DNA of 24,451 bases from a virus, in the IMG/VR virus record IMGVR_UViG_3300010885_001139, positions 1-24,451 of that record; one strand, given 5' to 3'. Positions within the stretch are counted from its first letter, which is position 1, and every line of letters begins with the position of its first letter. The translations under genes and the position numbers were made by a program. Under the pieces are notes generated by a model, which was given only the letters and a program-made list of their open reading frames with translations, was not told where the DNA came from and made no database searches. This document shows positions 15,025 to 22,328 of this stretch, piece by piece.

Positions 15025-15542
15025 TATGTGTTCGACCAGCCGTACTGGTTGCCCCGTGGGTGAACAGTAAATGTACACTTGGCTTCAGCACCGGGAGCAG
15101 CATCAATTTGAAACTGACTCACACGACCGTTAAAAGCATATGCAGTAGTTGTAGCGCCATCAGTAGCGGCCACAACAAAAGTGCGGTCAATCACGCCAGA
15201 AGCAGCATCACCACGAATCAACAACAAAGCCGCATCAGATGGGTTCCAAGCAGCAGTAATGGTCAAACTGGTAGGAGCAGACTGAGTTGGGATTTTGTCC
15301 GATTGACGCGAACCAGCAACCATAAATGATGCCACGGCATCATCTTGACCGAAAGCTGGAACAGCCTCAACAGGCAACAAAGTACCAGAAGCGCCAGTAC
15401 CGTTTGCGACAGTACCAACAATGGTGGCTACTTGAGCCGTCCACACAGACAAATTAGCGGTTGTCAGTGCGGTAGGGGTAGCGCCAGTTTGCATCCACAT
15501 TGATGCGCTAAAACCGGGAAGAATTTTATTCGGTGCAGCCAT
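15024..15542 (-). CDS. Major tail-tube protein paralogue 2 (172 aa)
   Basis: This gene starts with the strongest ribosome site in the block (AAGGAG five bases before ATG 15542). It shares with paralogue 1 the N-terminus M-A-x-P-NKILPGFSA and a long C-terminal core: LLPVEAVPAFGQDDAVASF, VAGSRQSDKIPTQSAPTSLT, ITAAWNPSDA, GVIDRTFVVAATDG and AEAKCTFTVHPRGNQYGW. By eye about 90% of the last about 118 residues match, whereas the region after the N-terminus (about residues 15-52) differs and is longer here. The position before the G/T chaperones and tape measure identifies it as a tail-tube subunit. Tube and assembly roles follow from lambda-like tails; how two versions share the tube is not known. 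Confidence 0.82.
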   Translation of the reverse strand: MAAPNKILPGFSASMWMQTGATPTALTTANLSVWTAQVATIVGTVANGTGASGTLLPVEAVPAFGQDDAVASFMVAGSRQSDKIPTQSAPTSLTITAAWNPSDAALLLIRGDAASGVIDRTFVVAATDGATTTAYAFNGRVSQFQIDAAPGAEAKCTFTVHPRGNQYGWSNT

Positions 15543-15547
15543 GATTA

Positions 15548-15553
15548 CTCCTT
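15548..15553 (-). promoter_or_regulatory. Strong ribosome binding site for tail-tube paralogue 2
   Basis: AAGGAG ends five bases before ATG 15542 and overlaps the stop of paralogue 1 (TAAGGAG). Paralogue 1 has the weaker AAGGAA, so initiation could be skewed toward paralogue 2. Confidence 0.7.
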
Positions 15554-16046
15554 ATGCGTTGTTAGACCAACCATACTGGTTACCGCGAGGGTGAACAGTA
15601 AAGGTACATTTAGCTTCAGCGCCCGGAGCAGAATCAATTTGGAATTGACTTACACGAGCATTGAAAGCGTAATAAATGATGTTTGTGCCGTCAGTTGCAG
15701 AAACAACAAAAGTACGATCAATAACACCAGAAATGGCATCGCCTCGCATCAACAACAAGTTGGCATCCGAGGGATTCCAAGCTGCGGTAATGGTCAAGCT
15801 AGTAGGCGCTGATTGGGTTGGAATCTTGTCCGACTGACGCGAACCAGCAACAGAGAAAGATGCAACAGCGTCATCTTGTCCAAAAGCGGGTACGGCTTCA
15901 ACAGGCAGCAAATTACCAGATACGGCAATTGCGGCAACACTAGCCACCGTTGACAATGCAGAAGTTGCCAAGGCAGTTGGAGAAGAAGTAGGTTGGCAGT
16001 AAAGTGCCGCGCTAAATCCGGGCAAGATTTTGTTTGGGAGAGCCAT
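15552..16046 (-). CDS. Major tail-tube protein paralogue 1 (164 aa)
   Basis: The ATG at 16046 is preceded by AAGGAAC in a 30-base gap after the tail terminator gene. The product is M-A-L-P-NKILPGFSA, a variable Ala/Ser/Thr-rich part (about residues 14-44), then a core shared with paralogue 2 including VEAVPAFGQDDAVASF, SRQSDKIPTQSAPTSLTITA and a C-terminus RGNQYGWSNNA. Nucleotide comparison of the two genes shows many synonymous differences in the conserved core, so the duplication is not recent, and amino-acid conservation points to constraint. The 'ITAAWNPSD' and 'FTVHPRGNQ' strands are consistent with a tube-subunit fold, judged from neighbourhood and length. Confidence 0.82.
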   Translation of the reverse strand: MALPNKILPGFSAALYCQPTSSPTALATSALSTVASVAAIAVSGNLLPVEAVPAFGQDDAVASFSVAGSRQSDKIPTQSAPTSLTITAAWNPSDANLLLMRGDAISGVIDRTFVVSATDGTNIIYYAFNARVSQFQIDSAPGAEAKCTFTVHPRGNQYGWSNNA

Positions 16047-16076
16047 TTTAGTTCCTTAAAGAGTTAAACAAATATC

Positions 16077-16496
16077 TTATGCTGGAATGTCGAGTGTGCA
16101 ATCAAGAAAAATCTGTGCAAGTTTTTCATCGTTGTTATAAGAGTTGTATAACCAAAATACATCGGCTTTTGATATTTGAAAACCATTTGTATTCCCGCCA
16201 AACAACCCACTATAACCATGCAGAGATTGTAATATCTGATTGGAAATTGTAAAACCGTCTTCAATTACTTGTGTAAAAATAGAGATTTGAAAAGTTGGGC
16301 GGTCAATTCCTTTAACCGATTGAACTGGCCCTGTATAAACTGGTTGATGAACATTTCGTAGCATCCATGTTATGAATTTGGGCTGTGATGCAAAGTTGCG
16401 GTTAAACGCTGCATATACAGGCACAGGCGAAACAATACTGTTCAGTTGATACTGAATAGCCTTTGCATATTGAACCGGATTCTGTTGTGTTGCCAT
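16077..16496 (-). CDS. Tail terminator / tail completion protein (139 aa)
   Basis: The gene starts at ATG 16496, immediately after the TAA of the head-closure gene (TAA ATG). It has an N-terminal helix (QNPVQYAKAIQYQLNSI), a short strand (VPVYAAF), then PTFQISIFTQVIEDGFTIS with a following helix NQILQSLHGYSG, and ends with strands IFLDCTLDIPA. Helix - PVY(A/D) - strand - P-x-h-x-I-x-x-F - helix - L-x-G-x-x-G is the layout of the DUF3168 or gpU-type tail terminator. It likely caps the tube and joins head to tail. The family is inferred from arrangement rather than a diagnostic motif. Confidence 0.72.
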   Translation of the reverse strand: MATQQNPVQYAKAIQYQLNSIVSPVPVYAAFNRNFASQPKFITWMLRNVHQPVYTGPVQSVKGIDRPTFQISIFTQVIEDGFTISNQILQSLHGYSGLFGGNTNGFQISKADVFWLYNSYNNDEKLAQIFLDCTLDIPA

Positions 16497-16841
16497 TTAA
16501 ACCGCCGTTACAGGGTCTGTACGGTAACACATAATGACAACACTCATTCGGTCATCAGCTTCACGGGCATTATCAATACGCCAATCGTTTCCACGCCATG
16601 TAATTGAATACAAATCTTGCCTGTCAACGATTGATTTAATATTCGGTGTGTAGTTCAAAGTGAAATTCACTAAGTCTTGATACAACCGATATTTATCAGC
16701 AATCTTTAAACTGTTAGCAACAGAATGAACACGCGCACGGGTATCAAACCACTTGGTCTGAGTAGTTGATTGTTCGCCAAAATCAGACTCACCAAAAGTA
16801 AGATTGTTTACAGCGATATTTTCAAACCGTGCAATTGCCAT
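16497..16841 (-). CDS. Head closure / stopper protein (114 aa)
   Basis: This small beta-rich protein follows the connector and precedes the tail terminator. The N-terminus is MAIARFENIAVNNLTF, the middle is KYRLYQDLVNFTLNYTPNIK, and the end is the best-known part: YSITWRGNDWRIDNAREADD then RMSVVIMCYRTDP. 'I-x-W-x-x-x-x-W-x-I-x-x-x-x-E-x-D-x-R-x-x-x-h-x-h-x-C-Y/x-R' is the C-terminal strand pattern of the head-tail joining family (HK97 gp7-adjacent, SPP1 gp16-like). These seal the capsid after packaging. The call rests on this strand and the position. Confidence 0.78.
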   Translation of the reverse strand: MAIARFENIAVNNLTFGESDFGEQSTTQTKWFDTRARVHSVANSLKIADKYRLYQDLVNFTLNYTPNIKSIVDRQDLYSITWRGNDWRIDNAREADDRMSVVIMCYRTDPVTAV

Positions 16842-16857
16842 TTATAATACCTATTGC

Positions 16858-17529
16858 TCACATTATTAATGGTTTATATGGGCGCAAAAGTGCTTCAACA
16901 CCAAATGGAATCTGCTTCAATTTGGTTTCTGTTGTATCACTACGATTGTTGTACAAATGAGTCAACAAAAGCAATCCAGCTTGTTTAATTACAGGATAAG
17001 CGGAAATCGGATTGGCTACGGTTGAATATTCAATGACTAGCGGGGCTGTCATCACAGTGTTGATGTCAGTAGGCAAGCTGCTCACAATTACTTTATTGCC
17101 AGAAGCATCATAGTAATAATTCGGGCTTGTTACGATAACAAACGCTGGAGGAAATGAATCATTCCAATAGCCAACAGAATTTACAGTCACTCCAGATTGT
17201 GCTGGATTGGTGTTTTGACTAACTTCTGGCAAATCAAGACTGATAGGTGACGCAGCAAGGCTCTCAGAACCGTACCAGACGCGATAAGTCACAGGAAAGA
17301 TAGATAGACCAAGGAAATCCTCAATAGCTTGTCTAGTGGCTATTCCAAGGCTTGTGATGTACGCATCCTGACTTGTATCATCAAACAAGTTCAGTTGATT
17401 GGTCATTTCATCAAGTGTCAACCATGCCGTAGTGTTATCACGGCCAATCTGTTCAAACTTTGTGTAGTTGAATGGATTGCGTGTCTGCGCCCCGAAAGGC
17501 GCAGCGTATTGATAGTTGTCAAAACTCAT
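16858..17529 (-). CDS. Head-tail connector (HK97 gp6-like)
   Basis: The ATG at 17529 lies three bases after the second capsid gene stop. The 223-residue product has 'AWLTLDEMTNQLNLFDDTSQ' then DAYITSLGIATRQAIEDFLG (about 55-74), a YRVWYGS segment, beta strands including VTVNSVGYWND, and a C-terminal helix 'YPVIKQAGLLLLTHLYNNRS' ending GVEALLRPYKPL. The 'hLTLDExxxxL...D...I..L...A...IE.fLG' start and 'P..hkqAhLLLh.HLYnNR' end are those of gp6-type connectors of HK97-like phages. It forms a ring under the portal. Confidence 0.9.
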   Translation of the reverse strand: MSFDNYQYAAPFGAQTRNPFNYTKFEQIGRDNTTAWLTLDEMTNQLNLFDDTSQDAYITSLGIATRQAIEDFLGLSIFPVTYRVWYGSESLAASPISLDLPEVSQNTNPAQSGVTVNSVGYWNDSFPPAFVIVTSPNYYYDASGNKVIVSSLPTDINTVMTAPLVIEYSTVANPISAYPVIKQAGLLLLTHLYNNRSDTTETKLKQIPFGVEALLRPYKPLIM

Positions 17530-17532
17530 GGT

Positions 17533-18561
17533 TTAGATACCAACAAGTCGGATGCCAGCGAACGGGTCGCGCACGGTACTTACCAAACGTTTTTCAGCAT
17601 ACAGCACCGTAAAACCGGGGTTTGTTTGTTCCATTGCTTGAATTGACATTTCTTCAACATCAGCAATAGTTACAAAACGGGGCCAGTTTGCCAAATAAAT
17701 ATTGAACTTGCCAGCACCAGTGGTTTGCATATTGGAATTTGGAATCACGGGGAAACCAAAAATATTGACCACAGCGCCACCGTCACCATCACCAACTTCA
17801 GGGAATTGTTTAATCAATGCCGCACCGCCAAGGCTTCGCAATTCATGTATTGTTTGTGGGTGCATCATCCATGCAGTGCCGGGAAGATTCCAATATTGCG
17901 ATGGGAACAAACGAGCCATATCAACAATGTCAGCATAGGTTACTGCTGCCGCTGCTTGACTAAATGTTGCAATCGAATGGATACCGTTGGTGATTGCTGT
18001 GCCGCTTGACCCATAAGCCGATGCGCTTGCAGTGGTATACATATTCAAGCCACGCAAGCCGCTTGTTCCGCCAGTGGTAGTTGTTGTAGAGCCACTTTGG
18101 TCATTGTTTAACACCATTGAAGCGCCTTCAATAGCTGCAAATTCCAGCATCAAATCTTCAACAAGTGTTTCATTTAAATAATTTACATCCGACATTACCG
18201 CCGAACGAATTGGCAATTGAGCAGCCACCACACGGGTAGGCAATTGCCAAATTGATGTATCTGTATTTGGAGTACCGCTGTTGGGGGTAAATGTATAACC
18301 CCAAGGGTTTGTTTGATTTGCCGCATTACCTGTCTTTGCTACAAACTGAACGCTTGAGCCAGCAGCAGGGATAACACGCGACATTTCACGAATTGGGTTT
18401 GCATATCGCAAAGCAGCAAACGCATTATCAAAGAAAGTACGACCGCCAACCCCGTCACCAGAGCCTGTAATTCCAGACGCTTCGCGCAAGTCAATCGTGA
18501 CTTTGTCGCCCGTCTCAAGTGTTTGTTTAATGCTTGTCAGGATTCGTTCGGTGATTTTCAT
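17533..18561 (-). CDS. Second HK97-fold major capsid protein paralogue (342 aa, no delta domain)
   Basis: The gene follows the terminator by 19 bases with AAGGACG upstream of ATG 18561. It aligns to the first capsid protein starting about residue 26 here and 105 there: EAS-x-x-T-x-x-GD-G-x-GGRT, FAALR-x-ANP, GSS-x-QF, KTGNA. That block is by eye about 60% identical. Later anchors are TSIWQLP, LPIRSAVMSD, LEFAAIEGASM, NNDQ, SGLRGL, 'SIATF', SQYWN and EKRLVSTVRDP. The approximately 100-residue N-terminal delta-like coiled coil of paralogue 1 is absent, leaving only about 25 residues. It may co-assemble with paralogue 1 or be a minor or decoration-like capsid subunit. Confidence 0.88.
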   Translation of the reverse strand: MKITERILTSIKQTLETGDKVTIDLREASGITGSGDGVGGRTFFDNAFAALRYANPIREMSRVIPAAGSSVQFVAKTGNAANQTNPWGYTFTPNSGTPNTDTSIWQLPTRVVAAQLPIRSAVMSDVNYLNETLVEDLMLEFAAIEGASMVLNNDQSGSTTTTTGGTSGLRGLNMYTTASASAYGSSGTAITNGIHSIATFSQAAAAVTYADIVDMARLFPSQYWNLPGTAWMMHPQTIHELRSLGGAALIKQFPEVGDGDGGAVVNIFGFPVIPNSNMQTTGAGKFNIYLANWPRFVTIADVEEMSIQAMEQTNPGFTVLYAEKRLVSTVRDPFAGIRLVGI

Positions 18562-18579
18562 GGTTCGTCCTTATGATGG

Positions 18580-18606
18580 AAAAAGGCAGGGGACGAATCC
18601 CCCGCC
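18580..18606 (-). terminator. Rho-independent terminator between the two capsid genes
   Basis: On the minus strand GGCGGGGGA pairs with TCCCCTGCC (9 bp, one G-U) around a TTCG tetraloop, and five T residues follow (18584-18580). It begins just after the stop of capsid gene 1 (tandem TGA TAA) and ends 18 bases before the start of capsid gene 2. A strong hairpin plus U run is the textbook intrinsic form. Because the downstream genes have no visible new promoter, it must be leaky or there must be a promoter I cannot see. Confidence 0.85.
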
Positions 18607-18621
18607 ATCTTTACCTGATTA

Positions 18622-19965
18622 TCAGGTCGCAGTGCCAGTGGAGCGATAGCGCACCAAAGCATTAGGGTCACGAACCGAGGTTGCCAAACGCTTTTCCCCG
18701 AAAAATGTAATATATCCGGGTTGTGTTTGGTCGTAGCGGCGCATAACCATGTTCAGACGATCAATGATGGTGTGACCGCGAGTGAAGTCACCAAAGTACA
18801 TCGGGAACAGGCTAGAAGTACCAGCCGAGCCAGTTGTCGCTTGCGATGGGTTGTCCAGATACTTGTTCACGACAACATCAAAGCCCAACAAACGACCAAC
18901 AATACCGTCAGTTTCCAAAGGCGACATACGCTCAAACACTGGAGTGCCGTTGCTATCAGTCAAACCACGAATCTGAGCCAACAGAATCGGGTTAATCATG
19001 AACTTAGCACTGGCAGTCCAATATTGCTGAGGCAATTGATAGATGAAGTTCACAACGTCTTTGTAAGTGATGTTTGCAGCACCAACAGTGTTCACGTTAG
19101 AAGTCAACTGGTCATAAGTTGCCAAGCTATGCAGACCGCTAGTAGAGCCAGTACCAGAAGTACCAAATGCAGCCACGGAACAAGTACCGCCAGCATAGGT
19201 TGCATTAGCGCCAGCGTATTGGTCAAGACCGCGCAGACCAGCAGTGCCACCGTATGTATTAGGCGAATCAGTCTGATCGTTGTTTTGAATCATTGATTGG
19301 GCTTCAACTTGAGCGAATTCCATCAACATATCGTCAACCACGTTAGCTTCCAAGCCATCAATATCGTCCAAAGCAGCGGTACGGATTGGAAACTGAGTGT
19401 TCAAGTCTTGCAAAACGAGTTGCCAGATGCTTGTGTTTTCAGTTGTAGGCGAACCGTTGTTCTGGATTGGGTAACCCCAAGTAGCACCAGCGTTACCCGT
19501 TTTTACGCGAAACTGGTAGCTAGAACCATCAGTAGCAACAGTGCGAGACAGACCACGCATGGGGTTAGCCAAACGCAGAGCAGCAAACACAGGGTCATAA
19601 GCGGTACGACCGCCTTTACCGTCACCACCAGCAGTCAGAGCCGAGGCTTCTTTCATGTACGCTTCGGCTTGCGATTCGTCAGCAAAGATTTTCAGCTCAG
19701 TCTCAACACGGCCACCATTTTTGTGGAAAGTAGCGAGTTGTTCTTTAACAGAACGGTTCACATCTTTACGCACAGACGAGGTAGGAGCCTTGATAAACTC
19801 AGGCATTTGAATAGAAGCAACTTTGGCTTCCAGAGCAGAAACCATCTCTTGCATTTCAGCTTTAACAGCTTCAATAGCAGCAGGGATTTTGGCTTCAACG
19901 GCAGACACTGCATCGGCTTGTTTAGCTTCGATGGCATCCAATTTGTCGAGAATAACTTGGGACAT
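18622..19965 (-). CDS. Major capsid protein 1 (HK97 fold) with N-terminal delta-like domain
   Basis: This 447-residue protein has a start at ATG 19965 with AAAAGG upstream. Residues 1 to about 100 form an Ala/Glu/Lys-rich helical section (AIEAKQADAVSAVEAK, AIEAVKAEMQEMVSALEAK) of the HK97 delta-domain kind. It normally acts as an internal scaffold and is removed by the protease encoded upstream. The core then runs EASALTAGGDGKGGRTA, FAALRLANPMRGL, SSYQFRVKTGNAG, 'SIWQL', LNTQFPIRTAAL, DMLMEFAQVEAQSMIQNNDQ, GTAGLRGLDQY, YWTASAKFMINP, GFDVVVNKYL and EKRLATSVRDPNALVRYR. These are HK97-type capsid features. The gene ends with TGA TAA and a strong terminator follows. Confidence 0.95.
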   Translation of the reverse strand: MSQVILDKLDAIEAKQADAVSAVEAKIPAAIEAVKAEMQEMVSALEAKVASIQMPEFIKAPTSSVRKDVNRSVKEQLATFHKNGGRVETELKIFADESQAEAYMKEASALTAGGDGKGGRTAYDPVFAALRLANPMRGLSRTVATDGSSYQFRVKTGNAGATWGYPIQNNGSPTTENTSIWQLVLQDLNTQFPIRTAALDDIDGLEANVVDDMLMEFAQVEAQSMIQNNDQTDSPNTYGGTAGLRGLDQYAGANATYAGGTCSVAAFGTSGTGSTSGLHSLATYDQLTSNVNTVGAANITYKDVVNFIYQLPQQYWTASAKFMINPILLAQIRGLTDSNGTPVFERMSPLETDGIVGRLLGFDVVVNKYLDNPSQATTGSAGTSSLFPMYFGDFTRGHTIIDRLNMVMRRYDQTQPGYITFFGEKRLATSVRDPNALVRYRSTGTAT

Positions 19966-19968
19966 GAT

Positions 19969-20769
19969 TTAACCTTTTAGGCGTTGGTCAAGGAGTTTAA
20001 GAAGTTCACGTTGCTCAAGAGCAGCAATGATCTTCGCTTCGGTTGCCTCCGCATCAGAATCGCTCTGACTTGGCGCACTTTCAATCGGCTCTTTTACAGC
20101 ATCACGCTGTTCAATTACCGACTTGAACACAGATGCGGCGGCAACCGACATCTGCTTGGACAGACCTGCATCCCGCAAGGCTTCTTCCAATACTTTTAAA
20201 TCAGCAGAACCATCTGGACGGAAATATTCCAGTTTCTTGACTTCTGCTGCGGGGTTGTTTGGGTACATAACAATGCTGGTTTCCCGTAGGCCACCTTTGG
20301 TAATCTGAAAATAACCTTCATCTGCCAAATCAGCCGAACCCATAGTAAATGGAGTTCCGTCTTCTTTGACCCATTGATATTCTTCAGCAAATGCGCCAAC
20401 AGAAACTCCACCAAACATGGTTGGAGATTCGCACATTACTTGATAAAGGTCTGAGCCTTGAGTTGTATTGAGATACAAGCGTCCAGTACCACTCATGCCA
20501 GTTTCATCCATTTCAAACTGAGTCCATTCACCAACAGGAACGGCATCAGAATTATGGTTTACATACATTGGCAATGGTCGGCCTAAATCAGCGAATTCTC
20601 CAGCCCAATCCATAAATCCTTCTGGTGTATAGAAAAATTTACGTCCATCAGCGCCTTCACGAGCGCCCCAAGTTGTAAAACGGGCTTCAATCTTGCCAGT
20701 TGGCTCTCCGCTGGCAGTCTTCTCTGTCAGGTTGAGTTTGGCTTCGCATACTAGATGGATTTGTTTCAT
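19969..20769 (-). CDS. Prohead maturation protease (S78/HK97-type)
   Basis: This 266-residue protein has ATG 20769 with AGGGG seven bases upstream. The protease fold is visible: IEARFTTWG, then 'LPMYVNHNSDAVPVGEWTQF' with catalytic-type H72, 'DETGMSGTGRLYL', 'FGGVSVGAFAEE' with S123, and GLRETSIVMYPNNPAAEV with E163. H-x(51)-S and the downstream R-E-x-S-h-V-x-x-P-x-N-P-x-A are the S78 family landmarks. The C-terminal about 50 residues are helical, acidic and charged, and may act as a scaffold-like extension. It would cleave the delta domain of the neighbouring capsid protein. It ends three bases before the capsid ATG. Confidence 0.93.
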   Translation of the reverse strand: MKQIHLVCEAKLNLTEKTASGEPTGKIEARFTTWGAREGADGRKFFYTPEGFMDWAGEFADLGRPLPMYVNHNSDAVPVGEWTQFEMDETGMSGTGRLYLNTTQGSDLYQVMCESPTMFGGVSVGAFAEEYQWVKEDGTPFTMGSADLADEGYFQITKGGLRETSIVMYPNNPAAEVKKLEYFRPDGSADLKVLEEALRDAGLSKQMSVAAASVFKSVIEQRDAVKEPIESAPSQSDSDAEATEAKIIAALEQRELLKLLDQRLKG

Positions 20770-20902
20770 TTATTGCCCCTAAAGCAATTGATTGGTCATT
20801 GTCTTGTATTTTAGGGGGATGCCCTTCAATAAAAGGCAGCTTTATTCTAGGTCGTTTGACCTGTTTTGCCAATACTACCAGATATTTTGTATCTGAGTTC
20901 AT
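20687..20902 (-). CDS. Possible small ORF between portal and protease (71 aa), overlapping the protease start
   Basis: An ATG at 20902, four bases after the portal stop, opens a frame that ends inside the protease gene. The product begins MNSDTKYLVVLAKQVKRPRI, then KLPFIEGHPPKIQDNDQ, and is basic without a domain I know. The overlap with the protease is about 83 bases, and the last third resembles random reading of that gene (SMRSQTQPDREDCQRRANW). In this very compact cluster a 137-base non-coding gap would be unusual, which is the main argument for a gene. The ribosome site is weak. It could equally be a leader or plain spacer. Confidence 0.35.
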   Translation of the reverse strand: MNSDTKYLVVLAKQVKRPRIKLPFIEGHPPKIQDNDQSIALGAINETNPSSMRSQTQPDREDCQRRANWQD

Positions 20903-20906
20903 ATTA

Positions 20907-22304
20907 TCAGGTTTTCCCGATATTCATTTTGCGCTTCTGGCTACCACCACCGCCACCAGTATCTTGAGGCGATACTCCAGTTGCTGTATCTGCTGATTTA
21001 GCATCTTTAACCAATTCATCCCCCCCTTCAATATTGGCACGGCCAAGATATTCACGGGCTTCATTTGGAGTCAAAATGCCATTAGATACGCCTTGAACAG
21101 CAAAGTTCATTTGGTCTAAAGGCGCACCTTTTAGGAAATCCTTGGTATCAAACTCAATTTTCAGCGATGGATAACCCTGTAAAAGATGCTGCTGCAATTT
21201 CTCTTGGATATTAACCAACATCGGATACATGGAAGTTTTGTAAAACTCATCAACAACAGTTTGAGTATTGTTGTATTTTTGGTCGTGGATGCCAATCATG
21301 CTTGGCGGCACACCAAACAAACCACAAATACGCTTCATGGTTTGCTCTTTTAAAGCGGCAGCATCGGCATCTTGCAGCGTCAGCATGGTCAAAGGCGTGT
21401 ACTTCATACCTTGGTCAAGCAACATTGATTGCCCGGGCTTAGAAGGGTCTGCCTGACGGGAGCCAGTCATGTTATTCCATGTTTCTTTCAGTCGAGCAGC
21501 AATTTCCTTGAATTTGCCATCAGGAATAACCGCATCAGTTGTAAACATACCAGAAGGCTTTGCGCCATTCTGCATAACGTAGTTAGCATACAAATCAATG
21601 TCTTGGTCAAGCGCCACCAACTCAGTTGCCAAAATTCCTTTGTTAAAACCAGCAGAACCTTGCCATGCGGCCTCTTTAACGTGCATGATCTGATGAGCTT
21701 TAAGTGGCTCATCACGCGAAAAACCGTAGCTTGGCGTAGATAAACGATAAGACGGGTATCGAGTCGGTGTAATGCTTACAGCAATCAATGTGCTATCCAT
21801 GATGTACATCTCAAGCGGAGTTTCCATTGCACTTGCTTGGTCTTTTCTCCACCAAAGGGTAAAAGCCTCACCAGAAAGTTCTAGCCACATAATCCATTGA
21901 TACCAAAACTCATATTTGCTTTGGAAGTTGTTTGGGCTTGCCAATAACTTAGCAACTTGTTTGGCTTTGGCTTTATCTCGCGCACCAACATCAGAATTTG
22001 TGATGGCATTTGAATATTTGCCGTCATCCATTTCACACATTACATTGATTTGAAGTTGAGCCAAAGCACGGGCCTTAATACCAATACAAGACATGATTGT
22101 GCTGTTTCGAGTCAGTACAGACATATCGACAGGACGACCAGCATTGGTCGTACTAGCGGTCGTGACGTACAGAATCTGAGTATTTACATTAGGGGTTTTA
22201 TTATTGCCTTGGAAGACAATATTGTTACCCAAAGCCGTTTGGCCAAATAATGTGTTGCTTTCAGATAAGCCTTTTTTACCCTTGAAAATATCAAACATTC
22301 CCAT
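20907..22304 (-). CDS. Portal protein (HK97-type)
   Basis: This 465-residue protein starts at ATG 22304 with TAGGAG seven bases upstream. It begins MGMFDIFKGKK (an ATG two codons later is possible). Typical portal landmarks follow: VDMSVLTRNSTIMSCIGIKA (start of the core), 'LLASPNNFQSKYEFWYQWIM' then LELSGEAFTLWWR, MYIMDSTLIAV, 'HQIMHVKEAAW', ALDQDIDLYANYVMQNGAKP, 'ICGLFGVPPSMIGIHD', NNTQTVVDEFYKTSMYPML and NGILTPNEAREYLGRANIEG with GDELV. It forms the dodecameric DNA channel at one vertex and binds terminase. The C-terminal tail is Gly-rich and basic. Confidence 0.95.
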   Translation of the reverse strand: MGMFDIFKGKKGLSESNTLFGQTALGNNIVFQGNNKTPNVNTQILYVTTASTTNAGRPVDMSVLTRNSTIMSCIGIKARALAQLQINVMCEMDDGKYSNAITNSDVGARDKAKAKQVAKLLASPNNFQSKYEFWYQWIMWLELSGEAFTLWWRKDQASAMETPLEMYIMDSTLIAVSITPTRYPSYRLSTPSYGFSRDEPLKAHQIMHVKEAAWQGSAGFNKGILATELVALDQDIDLYANYVMQNGAKPSGMFTTDAVIPDGKFKEIAARLKETWNNMTGSRQADPSKPGQSMLLDQGMKYTPLTMLTLQDADAAALKEQTMKRICGLFGVPPSMIGIHDQKYNNTQTVVDEFYKTSMYPMLVNIQEKLQQHLLQGYPSLKIEFDTKDFLKGAPLDQMNFAVQGVSNGILTPNEAREYLGRANIEGGDELVKDAKSADTATGVSPQDTGGGGGSQKRKMNIGKT

Positions 22305-22328
22305 GATTAGCTCCTATTTGCCAATACT

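Noticed and set aside
14830-15078. Longer 82-residue version of the small gene after tube paralogue 2
   Set aside because: The extra 18 residues lie inside the tube gene; the ATG at 15024 overlaps the stop and matches the coupling pattern.
19297-19980. Plus-strand 227-residue open frame opposite capsid 1
   Set aside because: Antisense of the delta-domain and capsid core; Phe/Ser/Arg-rich with no recognisable fold.
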